A stretch of 64,000 bases of DNA, taken from contig JAOPGA020000467.1 in NCBI GenBank assembly GCA_026419775.2, positions 62,001 to 126,000 of the forward strand. Direction: 5' to 3'. Of this stretch, positions 40,028 to 50,685 are shown one piece after another. How positions within the stretch are numbered: position 1 is the first letter of the stretch; each line of letters opens with the position of its first letter. The notes below the pieces were generated by a model. That model was not told the DNA's origin, did not search any database, and was given only the letters and a program-made list of their open reading frames with translations. Source of the stretch: Acrasis kona (taxonomy: Eukaryota; Heterolobosea; Eutetramitea; Acrasida; Acrasidae). A program made the translations under genes and the position numbers.

Positions 40028-41221
40028 ATGTTGGTCCAACTCATAGCTGCCTTAGCTTACGTTGGTCTAGTAACAGCAATCTTTAATGGAGTCGAGACAA
40101 ACATTAATCGGTTCCCCCACAATGTATATATCATGGTCAATCCATTCACGGATAGTTCGTACTCTTGTGGCGGTGGACTGATTTCAGAGAAGTACATACT
40201 TACAGCGGGACACTGTTCTTGGGGAAAGACATACAAAGTTGTGCTAGGCAGATCTGACGTCAAGGGAGCAAACGGTACTGAACTTAGAGATATCGTGAAG
40301 ATGACACGCCCTGCTAATTTTGGAAGATGGGGATTCAACTACAATGACGTCGCTGTGTTCGAGTTAGATACCCCTGTCAAAGAGGTTCCAGGAGTTATTG
40401 AATACATGCACATTGGAAACCAAGCACCTCCTGTAGGGACACAAATGAGCATTTCAGGATACGGCCAGCTAGCAGGACCAACACAAACTACAAAATTGCA
40501 CTCTGGTACCACAAGCGTTGCACCAGACGAAGAGTGTAACTTTTCGACTTATAAGAATGATGTATCGTTTTGCACCAACAATCCTAACCAGAACACTTGC
40601 CCAGGAGACTCGGGAATTAGCTTCACTGTTAAGCCAGATGGATACCCAAGATGGATTTCAGTTGGAATAGGAAGCTATGCTCATGGTGGAGCTTGCGGAT
40701 TGAAAGAACCAGATACTGTTGTCGGTAAAGTAGCCAGCATGATAAAGTTCATCAAGGATACCACCTTGTCAGCACCACCCACTTTTGTAGATTTGGAGTT
40801 CCCAAGCGCAACAGAAGTAACTAATAGCTGCCCTGTAGGTTATAATCTACAACAAGGCCGTTGCTATAAGATCTTCTATACTCCATTATCCTTCACTGAT
40901 GCTAGACAATTCTGTAAAAAGCAAGGAGGTAGCTTGGCGACGATTCCTACATGGTCAGTTAACTCGTGGATTAATTCATATGTACCATCACACTGTACGG
41001 AGTTCTGGATTGGAGGATATAGGACATCCAAAACAGCAGCTTTCAAATGGGACGATTCGAGACAGTGGCAATACTCCAACTTTGACGAGGATCAATATAG
41101 CGAGAGCGACTTTAACTTTGTTTCTTTCATTCATGGAAGTGAGTTTGGAGTAGTTGGTAAATGGAGGACATTATCAAATCTTTATCTCAAACCATTCCTG
41201 TGCCAAGTACCAACATTATAA
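40028..41221 (+). CDS. Secreted trypsin-like protease fused to a C-type lectin domain
   Basis: 397 residues, no intron. A signal peptide (VQLIAALAYVGLVTA) is followed by a chymotrypsin-fold domain at about 18-245 with the catalytic triad: His in LTAGHC, Asp in NDVAVFEL and Ser in CPGDSG. After GDSG comes Ile-Ser in place of the usual Gly-Pro. A linker is followed by a C-type lectin-like domain (about 270-397: CPVGYNLQQGRCYKIF, DARQFCKKQGGSLATI, EFWIGGYR, FLCQV). The four Cys of the lectin fold are present, but the EPN/WND calcium-sugar motif is not clear. The protein probably binds a surface glycan or protein and cleaves nearby. Confidence 0.85.
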   Translation: MLVQLIAALAYVGLVTAIFNGVETNINRFPHNVYIMVNPFTDSSYSCGGGLISEKYILTAGHCSWGKTYKVVLGRSDVKGANGTELRDIVKMTRPANFGRWGFNYNDVAVFELDTPVKEVPGVIEYMHIGNQAPPVGTQMSISGYGQLAGPTQTTKLHSGTTSVAPDEECNFSTYKNDVSFCTNNPNQNTCPGDSGISFTVKPDGYPRWISVGIGSYAHGGACGLKEPDTVVGKVASMIKFIKDTTLSAPPTFVDLEFPSATEVTNSCPVGYNLQQGRCYKIFYTPLSFTDARQFCKKQGGSLATIPTWSVNSWINSYVPSHCTEFWIGGYRTSKTAAFKWDDSRQWQYSNFDEDQYSESDFNFVSFIHGSEFGVVGKWRTLSNLYLKPFLCQVPTL

Positions 41222-41532
41222 ATTAATAAAGTATTGATTATCTGTAACATCAATTTTCAAAATAATTTCATGAGCCTGACTCTTGTGCACCAAGACGTCA
41301 ATCTTGTCAACGCTAATTCACCAAAGATCAGTCTTGAATGTTGTCCCGAGGATGTAAAAGCTCCTTCAAAAATTATTCTGATTGATTACTTACTGGACTC
41401 TACGTGTGTTACTTTGCTGGGCTGATGTAAAGATTGGACTTGGACAAGAAAATTTCTAATTAGTCATATCGTTCATTCATATCTGAGAGTTATAATAAAA
41501 GAAGCATATCATCTTAGAAGAGTGGTTTGAGT
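41222..41532. other. Short intergenic region, nothing recognised
   Basis: 311 bp between the protease stop and the stop of the convergent membrane protein. A 63-codon open frame (41234-41425) has no motif and is probably 3' UTR. Confidence 0.5.
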
Positions 41533-41954
41533 TTAAATACCATTTAATTGATTTTGGATTACAATTATTGCTACAACATAACCGACTGAAGAGAGTATGA
41601 GGAAGGTGAGGGAAATAACCATCCAAATTATAGCAATCTTTGCATATCTTCTGGCTTTCTCGGAGGGTGAGTTTCTTTTGTTGTGTTAGTCAATGACATT
41701 GTGTGTACTTACCTGTACTTGATGGCGCAAATGATAAGTGGTATAAATGACAGGAAACCTAGAAGCAATAACAACAAAGCGTTTTTCTCGTCTTGTTCGT
41801 GATTGTCATATCCCACACTTTGGTAGACGACAGAATGGTTTCCTGGTTGTGGTTGTGCATATCCAGTTTGGTAGACGACAGGTTGAGGGCCTGACTGTGC
41901 GTATCCTGTGTTGTAGGTTTCTGGAACGTATTGTGCCTGTGGGATTTGTGACAT
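41533..41954 (-). CDS. Small two-helix membrane protein with Tyr/Gln/Pro-rich N terminus
   Basis: Minus-strand exons 41954-41713 and 41674-41533 (38-nt intron), 127 residues. The first 55 residues are a Pro/Gln/Tyr repeat (repeated VVYQ/TGYAQ). A membrane helix (ALLLLLLGFLSFIPLIICAI), the YRNSPSEKARRYAKIA loop made by splicing, and a second helix (MVISLTFLILFSSVGYVVAIIV) follow. The helix-loop-helix with YRNSP resembles small membrane proteins seen in other amoebae and slime moulds, which have no known function. Without the splice the frame ends directly after the first helix. Confidence 0.72.
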
Positions 41955-42025
41955 AATTTAAATCGAACATTAAAATTGCCGTCTCCGTATTCACTCCGGT
42001 CAACAGTCCCGTGATATTACTTGAT

Positions 42026-42380
42026 TTAGAATGGGTTAGTTAGAGAGGTCTGTTTCCTTTGATCAGTCATTCCATTTCTTATATGATGTCTTTGTGAGCT
42101 CAACAATCTTTGACACTTACGATGCTGATATGGATGAAATAATATTACGGAAAATTGAGTGCTATGTAATTCTTTCCAGGTAAGCTGGATTGACCCAACG
42201 ATTATTAAGAGCACGAGGACATTCTTTTTCTCCAATATGAGAGAATCCTTCTTTGAAGAAGATTCGATGTCACATATCCATTCTGCAATTGTTGCTCCAG
42301 CTGAGAACACTTTAATTACATTGTATGTCCCTTCACCATACAACTCCGGTGCTATGTATCATCCTCTGGGAAGATTATAA
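42026..42380. other. Probable small gene, strand and exons unresolved
   Basis: On the plus strand a spliced frame can be read: upstream part ending ILRKIECYVILS, intron 42180-42211 (GTAAGC...AG), then STRTFFFSNMRES through to TAA at 42380. No ATG precedes it. On the minus strand a 100-codon frame is open over the same bases, with a GTAAGT at the 3' side but no ATG. Either could be the real gene, or the region could be one exon of a longer RNA. Confidence 0.3.
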
Positions 42381-42516
42381 ACTATCTAATCATCTTAATT
42401 AAAAGTCACACAGTGAGTAATTCATTTTATGTTGTTACAAACTTCTATTTACTCTGCAGCTCTTTGAATCTAGGACTATTCACAGCTCCATTTGAATACT
42501 ATACAAATGTACATAC

Positions 42517-43323
42517 TTAATTTCCTGTCAGAAAAGTACTGCTCTTAGGATTAAATAAGAAGCCATGTTCAGTGTGACTTCTTTCAGGATAAAATGAATT
42601 ATCCATGCTCTTCGATAGTACAGTTTGGGACCGCTTTAATGGTATGTTTGGGTTTCTTCGCTCAAGCTTCTTCGGTGATGTTCTTCTTGTTTGTTTGCTC
42701 CAGTCGATATTAGGTGTATGAGTACTCCTATCAACTGCGCTATAATTTACATCGTAATGACCTGTTGGAGGATTATCAACCAAGTAACCATTACCGTCCA
42801 AAAAGTAGTTATGATACCGCGTATCTCTGTCTACTACTTTGAAAACGAAAGATGAAGACAGTTGATTTGTTTTGTTTTGAACTCGCATTAGTTCTTCTTC
42901 AATTTCCTTTAGTTCAGCATCAATGTCTGTTTCATTTTCTTTGCTGACCAGCTCATCGGTAGTAGGTTGTGTATTTTGTGCACTGCTATTATTTTGTATA
43001 GTATCACTTTGCGATGTTATATATTTCATTTTGTTTTGAATCTTTTGAGGGCTTAATACTCTGAGAACATAGGGATTTGCATAAAAAGATTTGATGCGAG
43101 GGTCAACTTCTGGTGTCGGTTCTTTCTTGTCTAAATAAGAGAAGTAATTTCTGTGTCCAGTAGTCATTCCATCGCACATCCTTCCAGTTTGACTCAAACA
43201 TCTAGGAGCGGACCGCACAACCTCGGCTATTTTTCTTTCTGTTAGTTTTTTTTCTGTCTTCTTTAAATTCGGCGAGGACCCACTAGTAAACTTCATGCTC
43301 GTCAAGTTTATTGTCTCATTCAT
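42517..43323 (-). CDS. Hypothetical basic protein with SHIPPO-like repeat
   Basis: 268 residues from ATG 43323, no intron. Hydrophilic and Ser/Asn/Lys-rich, with a mid-protein coiled-coil (DAELKEIEEELMRVQ). Near residues 185-215 the string PPTGHYDVNYSAVDRST then TPNIDWSK resembles the P-x-G-x-Y...F/W repeats of axonemal proteins (STPG/CFAP type). This is a weak hint of a ciliary role. No other motif. Confidence 0.55.
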   Translation of the reverse strand: MNETINLTSMKFTSGSSPNLKKTEKKLTERKIAEVVRSAPRCLSQTGRMCDGMTTGHRNYFSYLDKKEPTPEVDPRIKSFYANPYVLRVLSPQKIQNKMKYITSQSDTIQNNSSAQNTQPTTDELVSKENETDIDAELKEIEEELMRVQNKTNQLSSSFVFKVVDRDTRYHNYFLDGNGYLVDNPPTGHYDVNYSAVDRSTHTPNIDWSKQTRRTSPKKLERRNPNIPLKRSQTVLSKSMDNSFYPERSHTEHGFLFNPKSSTFLTGN

Positions 43324-43546
43324 GTTTCTGTAGTTATTACGTTGTAATGTAATTGCGGATTATTAGAGAATTAATCGAACCTATTTTATTAAATACTTCA
43401 TATAAGTGTTCAAGCTACAAGTACTAAGTGCATGTAATGGCATAGCTTAAATTTTTTGTTGATGTGTCGTCAAGGCCCAAACAGTTCCTCCATTTCCAAT
43501 TTAAATTTGTAAAGTTGCTTCAAACAAAATCTAGATTTAACACGGA

Positions 43547-44821
43547 ATGAAGCACAAAGCAGCCAAAAAGTCACAAAAACCTGTTGATAAAATCGTTCCA
43601 AAAAAAATCGATAAGAAGAGCGCTCAGAAGAAACATATAAAAAAACCACAAATTGATGTTAAGAACAACACGGACGAAAAAGAGGAACAAGAACAAAATG
43701 TTGAAACAGAAACTGTAGAACAAGGGGTAGAAGTTGTCACTCCAATACAGTTCGTTCGCATCAAATCGGGAGACAATAAATTAACGGAGAAATTAGAAAA
43801 GCAACTCAAACAATATTTCCAAAAGACTGCTGCAAAAAAGGACGATAAAATGAATGAAGACTCATCTGATTCAGATAGCGACGATGACGAAGCTGACGTG
43901 GATTCAGAATTATTAAAAACACTTTCACATTACACCATCGCGCTTGGAACAGTCTCCTCATTTGATGCTACCCCTCATTCAAATAGCTTCATGAGGTACG
44001 TGTACTACAAACGCTACAAAGGAATCATACCCACACAAACATCAAACAAGAAGGACTCAGAAGTACAAGAGCTTTTAAAGAAGAGATCAAGAGAAACAAC
44101 AATTCAAGCATTCAACCTCCCTCCTGGCGCCACCAACAAATCAATTTCTTCACTTTTCGAATATTTTGGAAAGGTAGATCTTGTACAAAAGAACGTAACC
44201 GGAACAGATTGTCACCTACTGAGCGACCCATTCAAACCTCCCGTGCAATCATCAGCAGAGGACTCTGCCACTTCATGCTTCATTGTATTCAACCAAGTTG
44301 ACTCGCTTATGAAGTCACTCATGGCACCCGATCTCATTTCACAAGGACGGTCCAAACCCAACCACACAATTACCGTTTACAACAAGGAGAAGAATGCAGT
44401 CAAACATTACTTTAACATTCACAAACAAACGCTCGATGCGCTTCAAGATGTTTCTGCACATCAACAACGATTGAACAAACTCATCAAGCAATACGATCAA
44501 ACAAGAAAGAGGGACGAAGAATTGTTGGAAGCATTACGTAACAGAGAAGATGATGAGGGTTGGACCACAGTGATTGGAACAAAGGGAAGAAAGTTCAATG
44601 CGCCACTAACAGAAGCAGACATTATCAAGAAGAGAGAGGAAACGGTGAGAAAAGTACCAACCCATGTCAGGTTGGATTCTGTCATTCCATTCTATAAATT
44701 CCAAAGCATTGCCAAGAAGAAGAAGGCAGTGGAGGAGCTTAGAGAGAGATTTGAGGAGGATAAGAAGGTAATTGATGAAATGAAGAAAAGCAACAAGTTC
44801 TCAACCATCACGAGCCAATAA
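43547..44821 (+). CDS. RRP7: Ribosomal RNA-processing protein 7
   Basis: 424 residues, no intron. The N-terminal 130 residues are Lys-rich and acidic. An RRM-like core lies at about 185-290 (IQAFNLPPGATNKSISSLFEYFG). The C-terminal helical domain carries the RRP7 signature: GWTTVIGTKGRKF, then FYKFQSIAKKKKAVEELRER and FEEDKK. RRP7 is part of the UTP-C/CURI complex that binds 35S pre-rRNA early in 40S assembly. The N-terminal extension is longer than in yeast. Stop TAA is embedded in AATAAA (44817-44822). Confidence 0.9.
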   Translation: MKHKAAKKSQKPVDKIVPKKIDKKSAQKKHIKKPQIDVKNNTDEKEEQEQNVETETVEQGVEVVTPIQFVRIKSGDNKLTEKLEKQLKQYFQKTAAKKDDKMNEDSSDSDSDDDEADVDSELLKTLSHYTIALGTVSSFDATPHSNSFMRYVYYKRYKGIIPTQTSNKKDSEVQELLKKRSRETTIQAFNLPPGATNKSISSLFEYFGKVDLVQKNVTGTDCHLLSDPFKPPVQSSAEDSATSCFIVFNQVDSLMKSLMAPDLISQGRSKPNHTITVYNKEKNAVKHYFNIHKQTLDALQDVSAHQQRLNKLIKQYDQTRKRDEELLEALRNREDDEGWTTVIGTKGRKFNAPLTEADIIKKREETVRKVPTHVRLDSVIPFYKFQSIAKKKKAVEELRERFEEDKKVIDEMKKSNKFSTITSQ

Positions 44822-44846
44822 AAATAATTTTTGTAATAATTTATTT

Positions 44847-47478
44847 TTAGAACATTTTTTGTACACTGTCAACGTCGACACCGCATATGGGACACGTATG
44901 ATGTTTTCTATACCAACTTATCATGTGATCAAGATGTCCTCCATGTCCACACTTTTGACACCAAAAGAATACACCTTGTACTGGTAGACGACATATTGCA
45001 CACTTGGCCGTCTGCGTGGAACATTTTTCACACGTTGTTGGAGATGCATGTTTAAAACTATTTTCTTCCGCCGATGCAGAGTTTCTAGTATTTATAGTAG
45101 TTCCGCACTTTCCACAACAAGTACGGATACTAGTGCTCTGTTTGTTTAAACTTCTAATCTTTTGTATTTGACAATTCTCAATCACTTCATTCATGCATGT
45201 AAAAAGTTTGAATTTAGATAGCAGTTCAATATAGCATTTAAACCAGTCCTTGACCCGATCCTCATCCACACCTTTACTTCCAGCTATAGATATTATACCA
45301 ACACAGGTTTGAACGTCGCCAAGCTCAGCATAATAATCCAAACTGTCCTGTATCATCTCTTCAAAAAAGTGATCGTCCAAATGATCTTGTTCTGCATCTT
45401 CGTCATCTAATATTATCATGACTGGTGGTGGTGGCATATTGTCATCTGTGCCGTCTGACTTCTTCTTATTGGTTGGTGAATTAAGCGGTTGCAACTTTCC
45501 ATCATCTCTTCTTGGTGCGTGATGGTGTCCGTTGACTGTTGGGCTCGGAACAATATAATGATGGGACGGAGAAAAGGAGTGTAAAATTAAAGACGGAGTT
45601 AAATTTCCTAAAGTAGGTGAATAGGCACCCTCTCCGGTGGGACTTGTTGGCATTGTAAAAACTTGATCAGGATAAGAACTTCCGCTGCTTGCTACTTGTA
45701 TGTCGTCTTCGTATGATTTTTGGTCGTCGAACACATTGTCTTCGTAACTTGATAAGAAGACATCCTCATCGTCTGGAATTCTGTGCACTTCATCTTCTTG
45801 TGGCAGCGGTAATGTGTTTATTTTGGAGACTACCTCTGATGGAGGATTGGGAGGTGTGAGGACGTGACCTAAGAGCGACCACATTCTGGCTAAATCTTTG
45901 GTCCCTCTAATATCTGCAACCTTCATATTGTGGGCACAAAGAGCGACAGGTGTTCCTCCAAAAAATTTGTAATTTTTCGCAAAGTAAACAAAATCTTCAC
46001 TGTAAGAATGAACCTGTAAAAGTTACATAATCATGTCTCGTGTTAGCATTACTGTATTTGAAGCAATTTTGACGACTCCATTAATTGGTGTTTCCACAAA
46101 GTTGAATTTTGTTGATTGTTGACTTTTAACAGGGCTGCTTAAAAGTGATTTTTGTTGGGCTTTGTTTCTTTCTTGTTGGTTTCTGTTGATTTTAATAAAC
46201 GATTGTATAGAATTCTTTCATTACCTGTCAATGTCCTCGCTGACAAACGCAAGTTCACTACATGGATTAAATGATACTGCTGTGACTGGCATTTTCTGTT
46301 TTGGATACTTTGCGTTACTTATGGGTTGCGACATCAATTTACCGTCCTTTCCACAAGTTACCAAAATATCAGGAGAATTCTGAAATACTGTCAAAACAAA
46401 CCTCTTCTAGAAGCTTACCTTGTGCCAAAGCATACCAGTTACAATATTTACATGTCCCTCAAACGTGAGCAGAGGCACGTAAGGAGAAGTCAAATCCCTA
46501 CATGTCAATTGTATAATAAAAGTACAATCACTCACCATAAGTGTACATTGTGGTCCATGATATTAGCGCAACTCACCAAATGATTTGGATTCTCAGGTCT
46601 AAAAAGTAGTTGAGTTACACTTGCGATTGTTTGGACCTGATTAACTGGTCGCGATACGGTATTCATGTCCCAAAGTTTAATGACTCTATCACGGCCACCT
46701 GTAGCTATGTGGTTCTTAGACATGGGATGCCAATCTACAGTCAAAATAAGACCGTTGTGAGCAGGGAAGATTCTCTTGCACCTGGACTCTTGACGAATGT
46801 CCCATATTTGTACATCTCCAGTCTCTACTCCCGCACTGAAGACAGTGTTGTAATGAGGTGAAAATTTAACCGATCTAACTTCTGAGTTACAGGCAAAAGT
46901 CTTTGCGCATTGAGGTTGACGAATGTCCTTTTAGGGTTAGACGTAGAAACAATCGTTAATCTACCCAAAGTTTAATAGTTCCGTCTTGAGAACCACTTAG
47001 AAGTATCGCGTCGTCTTTGGGTGACCAATCAATTGAATTCACCGTTCTAGTGTGCTGGTCATATTGCTTCTCTAACTTTCCGCTACTTCTACTATTAATG
47101 TTCCAAATCACAACTTTGCCATTTGTAGGGGCAGTTGCTATCAAGTGTGCGCAATCTAAATGTTATAATGAAACGAAACATTGTGGACTAACCATATTTG
47201 GGATGCCACTTCAAGTCCACAACACCATAATTCATGTTCTTCTTTCTAAAATTTATCTGTACAGAAAACCCTTCTTCTCCAAGCTTAAATATCTTATATA
47301 CCTTCCTCCCACCGGCAGCAATTGAAGTACCATCTGGTGAGGACGAAACTGCATTTAAACTATTCCCTGCCTGTATGGTGCTTATAAGACCGACGTCTGT
47401 ACGTATGTTGGTAACCGAGTTTTCCACTACTGTGTTCCCATGGTCGCCTCTATCGTTCGTTAAATCAATACCATTCAT
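44847..47478 (-). CDS. WDR24: WDR24/SEA2 subunit of GATOR2
   Basis: Minus-strand exons 47478-47193, 47155-46965, 46927-46536, 46497-46419, 46379-46225, 46182-46053 and 46013-44847; six introns of 37-42 nt; 799 residues (human WDR24 790). The WD40 propeller has VIWNINS, SGSQDGTIKLW, DVQIWDIRQ and GGRDRVIKLWDM. A helical middle follows. The C-terminal RING-like domain has CAICRLP, CQKCGHGGHLDHM and CPICGVDVD. GATOR2 activates mTORC1 at the lysosome when amino acids are present. The Ser/Pro-rich region at about 480-640 is less conserved. Each exon join keeps frame and produces recognisable WD40 text. Confidence 0.94.
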
Positions 47479-47842
47479 TTGCGAAAATCTCCGTTTTATT
47501 CCCCTTGCGGCAAATCAGAGCAACAACCACAGCTTCATAATAACGTTTGTTAAGCGAACGAGGACAGTGGATTCAATGTATCCTAATTACTGACGAAAGA
47601 TTTTTTATTATTGTGATTAACTGTGGAGTCCAGAATTTCACAAATTCAACTTAATCATCTGATCTCTGATATGTCAATGATTTCTGCTTCCTGTTGACAC
47701 GTTAAACTATCGTGCCAAATGGTCCACCAAGTGCTTATGTTCTTTGCTTCATATTCGATGTTTATAAGTTACAGGCACTCTGTACAACAAGTTAGATAGT
47801 TATAAATTAAAGTCAAGTTGTTTAGTTTACTTTATTTATTGT
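47479..47842. other. Intergenic, nothing recognised
   Basis: 364 bp between the WDR24 start and the peroxidase stop, both on the minus strand. AT-rich, no ORF with motif, repeat or RNA. Confidence 0.5.
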
Positions 47843-48658
47843 TTACAATTTAGATACATGAGCATTACGAGGAACTCCCAAATCAATCATTTTACCGAAG
47901 GCTGCTGCAAAGTCCTTGAAAAATAGGTCCTTGTCCTTGGCATACTCATGGGCAACTTTAGAGAATTCTGGGTCCCAAAGAACAGCCATATCAGAGGGTA
48001 ACATCATTAACTCATCATCTGGGTCAACGTATTGTAGTGGACCGTCCCATTTCTTAGGTTGCCAGTCGACAGTTGTCAAAAGTTTGAAGTATTGGTTGGT
48101 GAACCGAGTGGGTGTGTATGTCCAGGGACCAGTGTATCCACTTCTCTCAACGTGACACCTACCTATGGTGTGTGCCCCTAGTAGTGCTACAATTTCGCGG
48201 TCATTGAAACCCATGCGATAGAAGATTTGACGGACATGGTCTTGTCCTTTTGATGCATCAGGCAAACGACCATTTGGAGGTATATCATCAGTCGTTTTAA
48301 TGTTCGAGTCTCTATCTGTGCGTCCTGGTATCCATGGGATTTGTGGTCCACCCATAGACTCAATTGCTACACAACCACCAAGTGTCCACAGATCAGCATA
48401 TGTAATCCAAGGATGTTTCTCTTTGATGGGTTGCAAGAAGTCTCTTGCTTTATCTAATCCAGCGTTTGCTCCGTCATTAGACTCCGGATGGAATCTCATT
48501 GTAGCACCATTGGATCCTCCTGTCTTGGACATACCGTCATATGTACCTGACGAGTGCCATGCTAGTCTTACTAATAGGGGTGCGATTGAGTCATCATCAT
48601 ATCCTGGTCTTCCTAGAATACCTTTGATGTCTTCTTTAACTGGTGTGTATTTCTCCAT
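47843..48658 (-). CDS. Class I heme peroxidase, cytochrome c/ascorbate peroxidase type
   Basis: 271 residues, no intron. The distal site has [11 protein letters not shown] (Arg-x2-Trp-His), the proximal His is in [12 protein letters not shown], and the [15 protein letters not shown] segment aligns with the Trp-containing loop of cytochrome c peroxidase. The C-terminal [19 protein letters not shown] matches yeast Ccp1. It reduces H2O2 using cytochrome c or ascorbate. No N-terminal presequence is visible, so it may act in the cytosol. Length (about 250-290) is normal for APX. The electron donor cannot be settled from sequence. Confidence 0.93.
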   Translation of the reverse strand: MEKYTPVKEDIKGILGRPGYDDDSIAPLLVRLAWHSSGTYDGMSKTGGSNGATMRFHPESNDGANAGLDKARDFLQPIKEKHPWITYADLWTLGGCVAIESMGGPQIPWIPGRTDRDSNIKTTDDIPPNGRLPDASKGQDHVRQIFYRMGFNDREIVALLGAHTIGRCHVERSGYTGPWTYTPTRFTNQYFKLLTTVDWQPKKWDGPLQYVDPDDELMMLPSDMAVLWDPEFSKVAHEYAKDKDLFFKDFAAAFGKMIDLGVPRNAHVSKL

Positions 48659-49019
48659 GTTGTTTAGTTATTCACAATGTCAATTGCGGACTCGAAGTTG
48701 GAAAATTAAAACCGGAGTATTTGGGTATTAACCGTCGAGGACAAGGATTTTTAACTGCGGATGAAAGGTTTAAAAATAACTATCAGACATTGCACTATCC
48801 AGAGCGATAAGCTTGTTCGTGTGTCTACACAGGTCATAACAATTTTTTTGTTCATGTACCGGAAAATTAAACTAAGCATTACAAAATCTTGATTTGTTTG
48901 ACTTCAAGTCGATTCATACAATATGAACTTGCATTCTTTTGATTTTGATATTTTTACAACCAAGAAGTCTGGTCTTTTTTGGATCTGCAGCAGCTTGTAA
49001 TTGAAGCAAATTCACACAG
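48659..49019. promoter_or_regulatory. Shared upstream region of peroxidase and apyrase genes
   Basis: 361 bp between divergent start codons. AT-rich, no ORF, repeat or RNA. A bidirectional promoter by position. Confidence 0.45.
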
Positions 49020-50459
49020 ATGCCAACATCAACGATGATCTTGCTTTGGTTAGCATTTGTTCTAGTAGTTGCCAATACTCAGGCACCGACAAAATGTTAT
49101 GGTATCATGTTTGACGCAGGTTCATCTGGAACAAGGATATATGTTTATAATTGGCCATGCAGAACCAAAACTTCTACTCCAAAAGTTTATGTGGCAGATG
49201 ACGCACCAAACTTTCAAGTTCGCCCAGGTATCTCTTCCTTCGCATCGAATACATCAGGAGTCGGGCCCTCTATGGACAAACTCCTAGAATTCGCTTCCAC
49301 CATTGTTCCTGCAAACCAAAAATCATTCACACCAATATTCTTGAGGGCTACAGCTGGCATGCGTCTGCTCACCATCGAACAACAAACGGACATTTTGAAC
49401 GCCATTCGTACATACTTTAGGAATAGTGGATATCGCTTCGACAGCGACAGTTGGGCCAGAGTAATTACGGGAGATGAAGAGGGAGCATTTGGATGGGTAG
49501 CAGTAAACTATTTATACAACAACATTGATTTGAAAACACCACCAAGTGCCACAAATACCGTGCTCGACTGCGGAGGTGCATCAGTTCAATTAACATTTTC
49601 TCAACCAGCAAAAACCGATCCAAACAACTTTTATGACGTTGCTTTTCAGGACATTAGAAGCTACACTCTCTACACGCACTCTTATCTAGGATACGGTAAC
49701 GATCAAGCAAGAAAAGGTGTCGCCAAGTTGTTCGATACAAGCACAGGCACTATAGTTTCTCCATGCTTTAATACAGGTTTCAACAACACCAACGTACTAC
49801 CTGATGAACTCAAGGGCGTGAGAGTGGTTGGAAGTGGCAACTACACTCAATGCAGACAACTCATCAGGGAGTACATGAGGTTGAACGACAGTTGTACTTT
49901 GTGTTCCATTCAAGGCAACTACCAACCCGCAATTCCCTCAACATCTGTGATCAACGGTCTCAATGCCTATGTGTTCTTGGCAGACACATTAAAAGTAGGT
50001 GAATATTATACACTAGACAAGTTAGGAGCAGTCTCAGACCATTTTTGTAATTTGACCTGGACTGATGCACAAGCATCTTTTAAGAGCGACTTTTTATCTA
50101 CTACGTGCTTCCAAGCATCACTTTTGGTGGAGATGACTATGAATGGATTCAAGGTTGCACCTTCTAGCGTCATCACGGCCAGAAGGTTTATAGGGAATTC
50201 AAGTGTTGCGTGGACGTTGGGTGCTATATTGTATGATATATCTACTAGCAATTGCAAAGAAGGTACTGAACTATGCTTCGGTAGCAATATCGATAATTGG
50301 TATCCTGTCGTATACGTTGTGCCTATCGTGGTAGTCGTGTTCATCGTTGTAAGTTTGGTTGTGATAATATCTATTGTATTGTATGTAAGAAGAAAGAAGA
50401 GATTACAAGCAGCCAGCTACACAGAACAAGTAGACATGAATTATCATGTCATGAAATAA
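49020..50459 (+). CDS. Membrane-anchored ecto-apyrase (GDA1/CD39 family NTPDase)
   Basis: 479 residues, no intron. A signal peptide (ILLWLAFVLVVANTQA) starts the protein, and a membrane helix near the C terminus (VVPIVVVVFIVVSLVVII) with a basic tail anchors it. Apyrase conserved regions: ACR1 DAGSSGTRIYVY, ACR2/3 LRATAGMRLL, ACR4 DEEGAFGWVAVN and ACR5 LDCGGASVQLTF. Many N-glycosylation sites and Cys residues. It hydrolyses extracellular or luminal nucleoside di- and triphosphates. One rather than two membrane segments places it nearer the secreted/type I branch. Stop TAA lies in AATAAA (50455-50460). Confidence 0.94.
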   Translation: MPTSTMILLWLAFVLVVANTQAPTKCYGIMFDAGSSGTRIYVYNWPCRTKTSTPKVYVADDAPNFQVRPGISSFASNTSGVGPSMDKLLEFASTIVPANQKSFTPIFLRATAGMRLLTIEQQTDILNAIRTYFRNSGYRFDSDSWARVITGDEEGAFGWVAVNYLYNNIDLKTPPSATNTVLDCGGASVQLTFSQPAKTDPNNFYDVAFQDIRSYTLYTHSYLGYGNDQARKGVAKLFDTSTGTIVSPCFNTGFNNTNVLPDELKGVRVVGSGNYTQCRQLIREYMRLNDSCTLCSIQGNYQPAIPSTSVINGLNAYVFLADTLKVGEYYTLDKLGAVSDHFCNLTWTDAQASFKSDFLSTTCFQASLLVEMTMNGFKVAPSSVITARRFIGNSSVAWTLGAILYDISTSNCKEGTELCFGSNIDNWYPVVYVVPIVVVVFIVVSLVVIISIVLYVRRKKRLQAASYTEQVDMNYHVMK

Positions 50460-50685
50460 ATAACTTTTTGAGGTTCATGCTTGGTTGTTCAATTGTAAAC
50501 TTTGTTCATATCCCCAGTTAACTTATTATCAAGAGGATGTAACAAAGTGCCTTCATTATAAGTACTTTTCTTATCGAAACGTTCGGAAATGTCCTAAAAA
50601 TTTCTAATTCTAAATATTTTTAACGATATTTTGATACGGTAATAATAGGCGCCAAATTGTTGTCACGAACGCAACAGTATTAAAT

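Noticed and set aside
40028-41221. Animal contamination as the source of the protease-lectin gene
   Set aside because: Codon and base composition match neighbours, the gene sits within the same compact layout, and no long intron is present, so it was kept as native.
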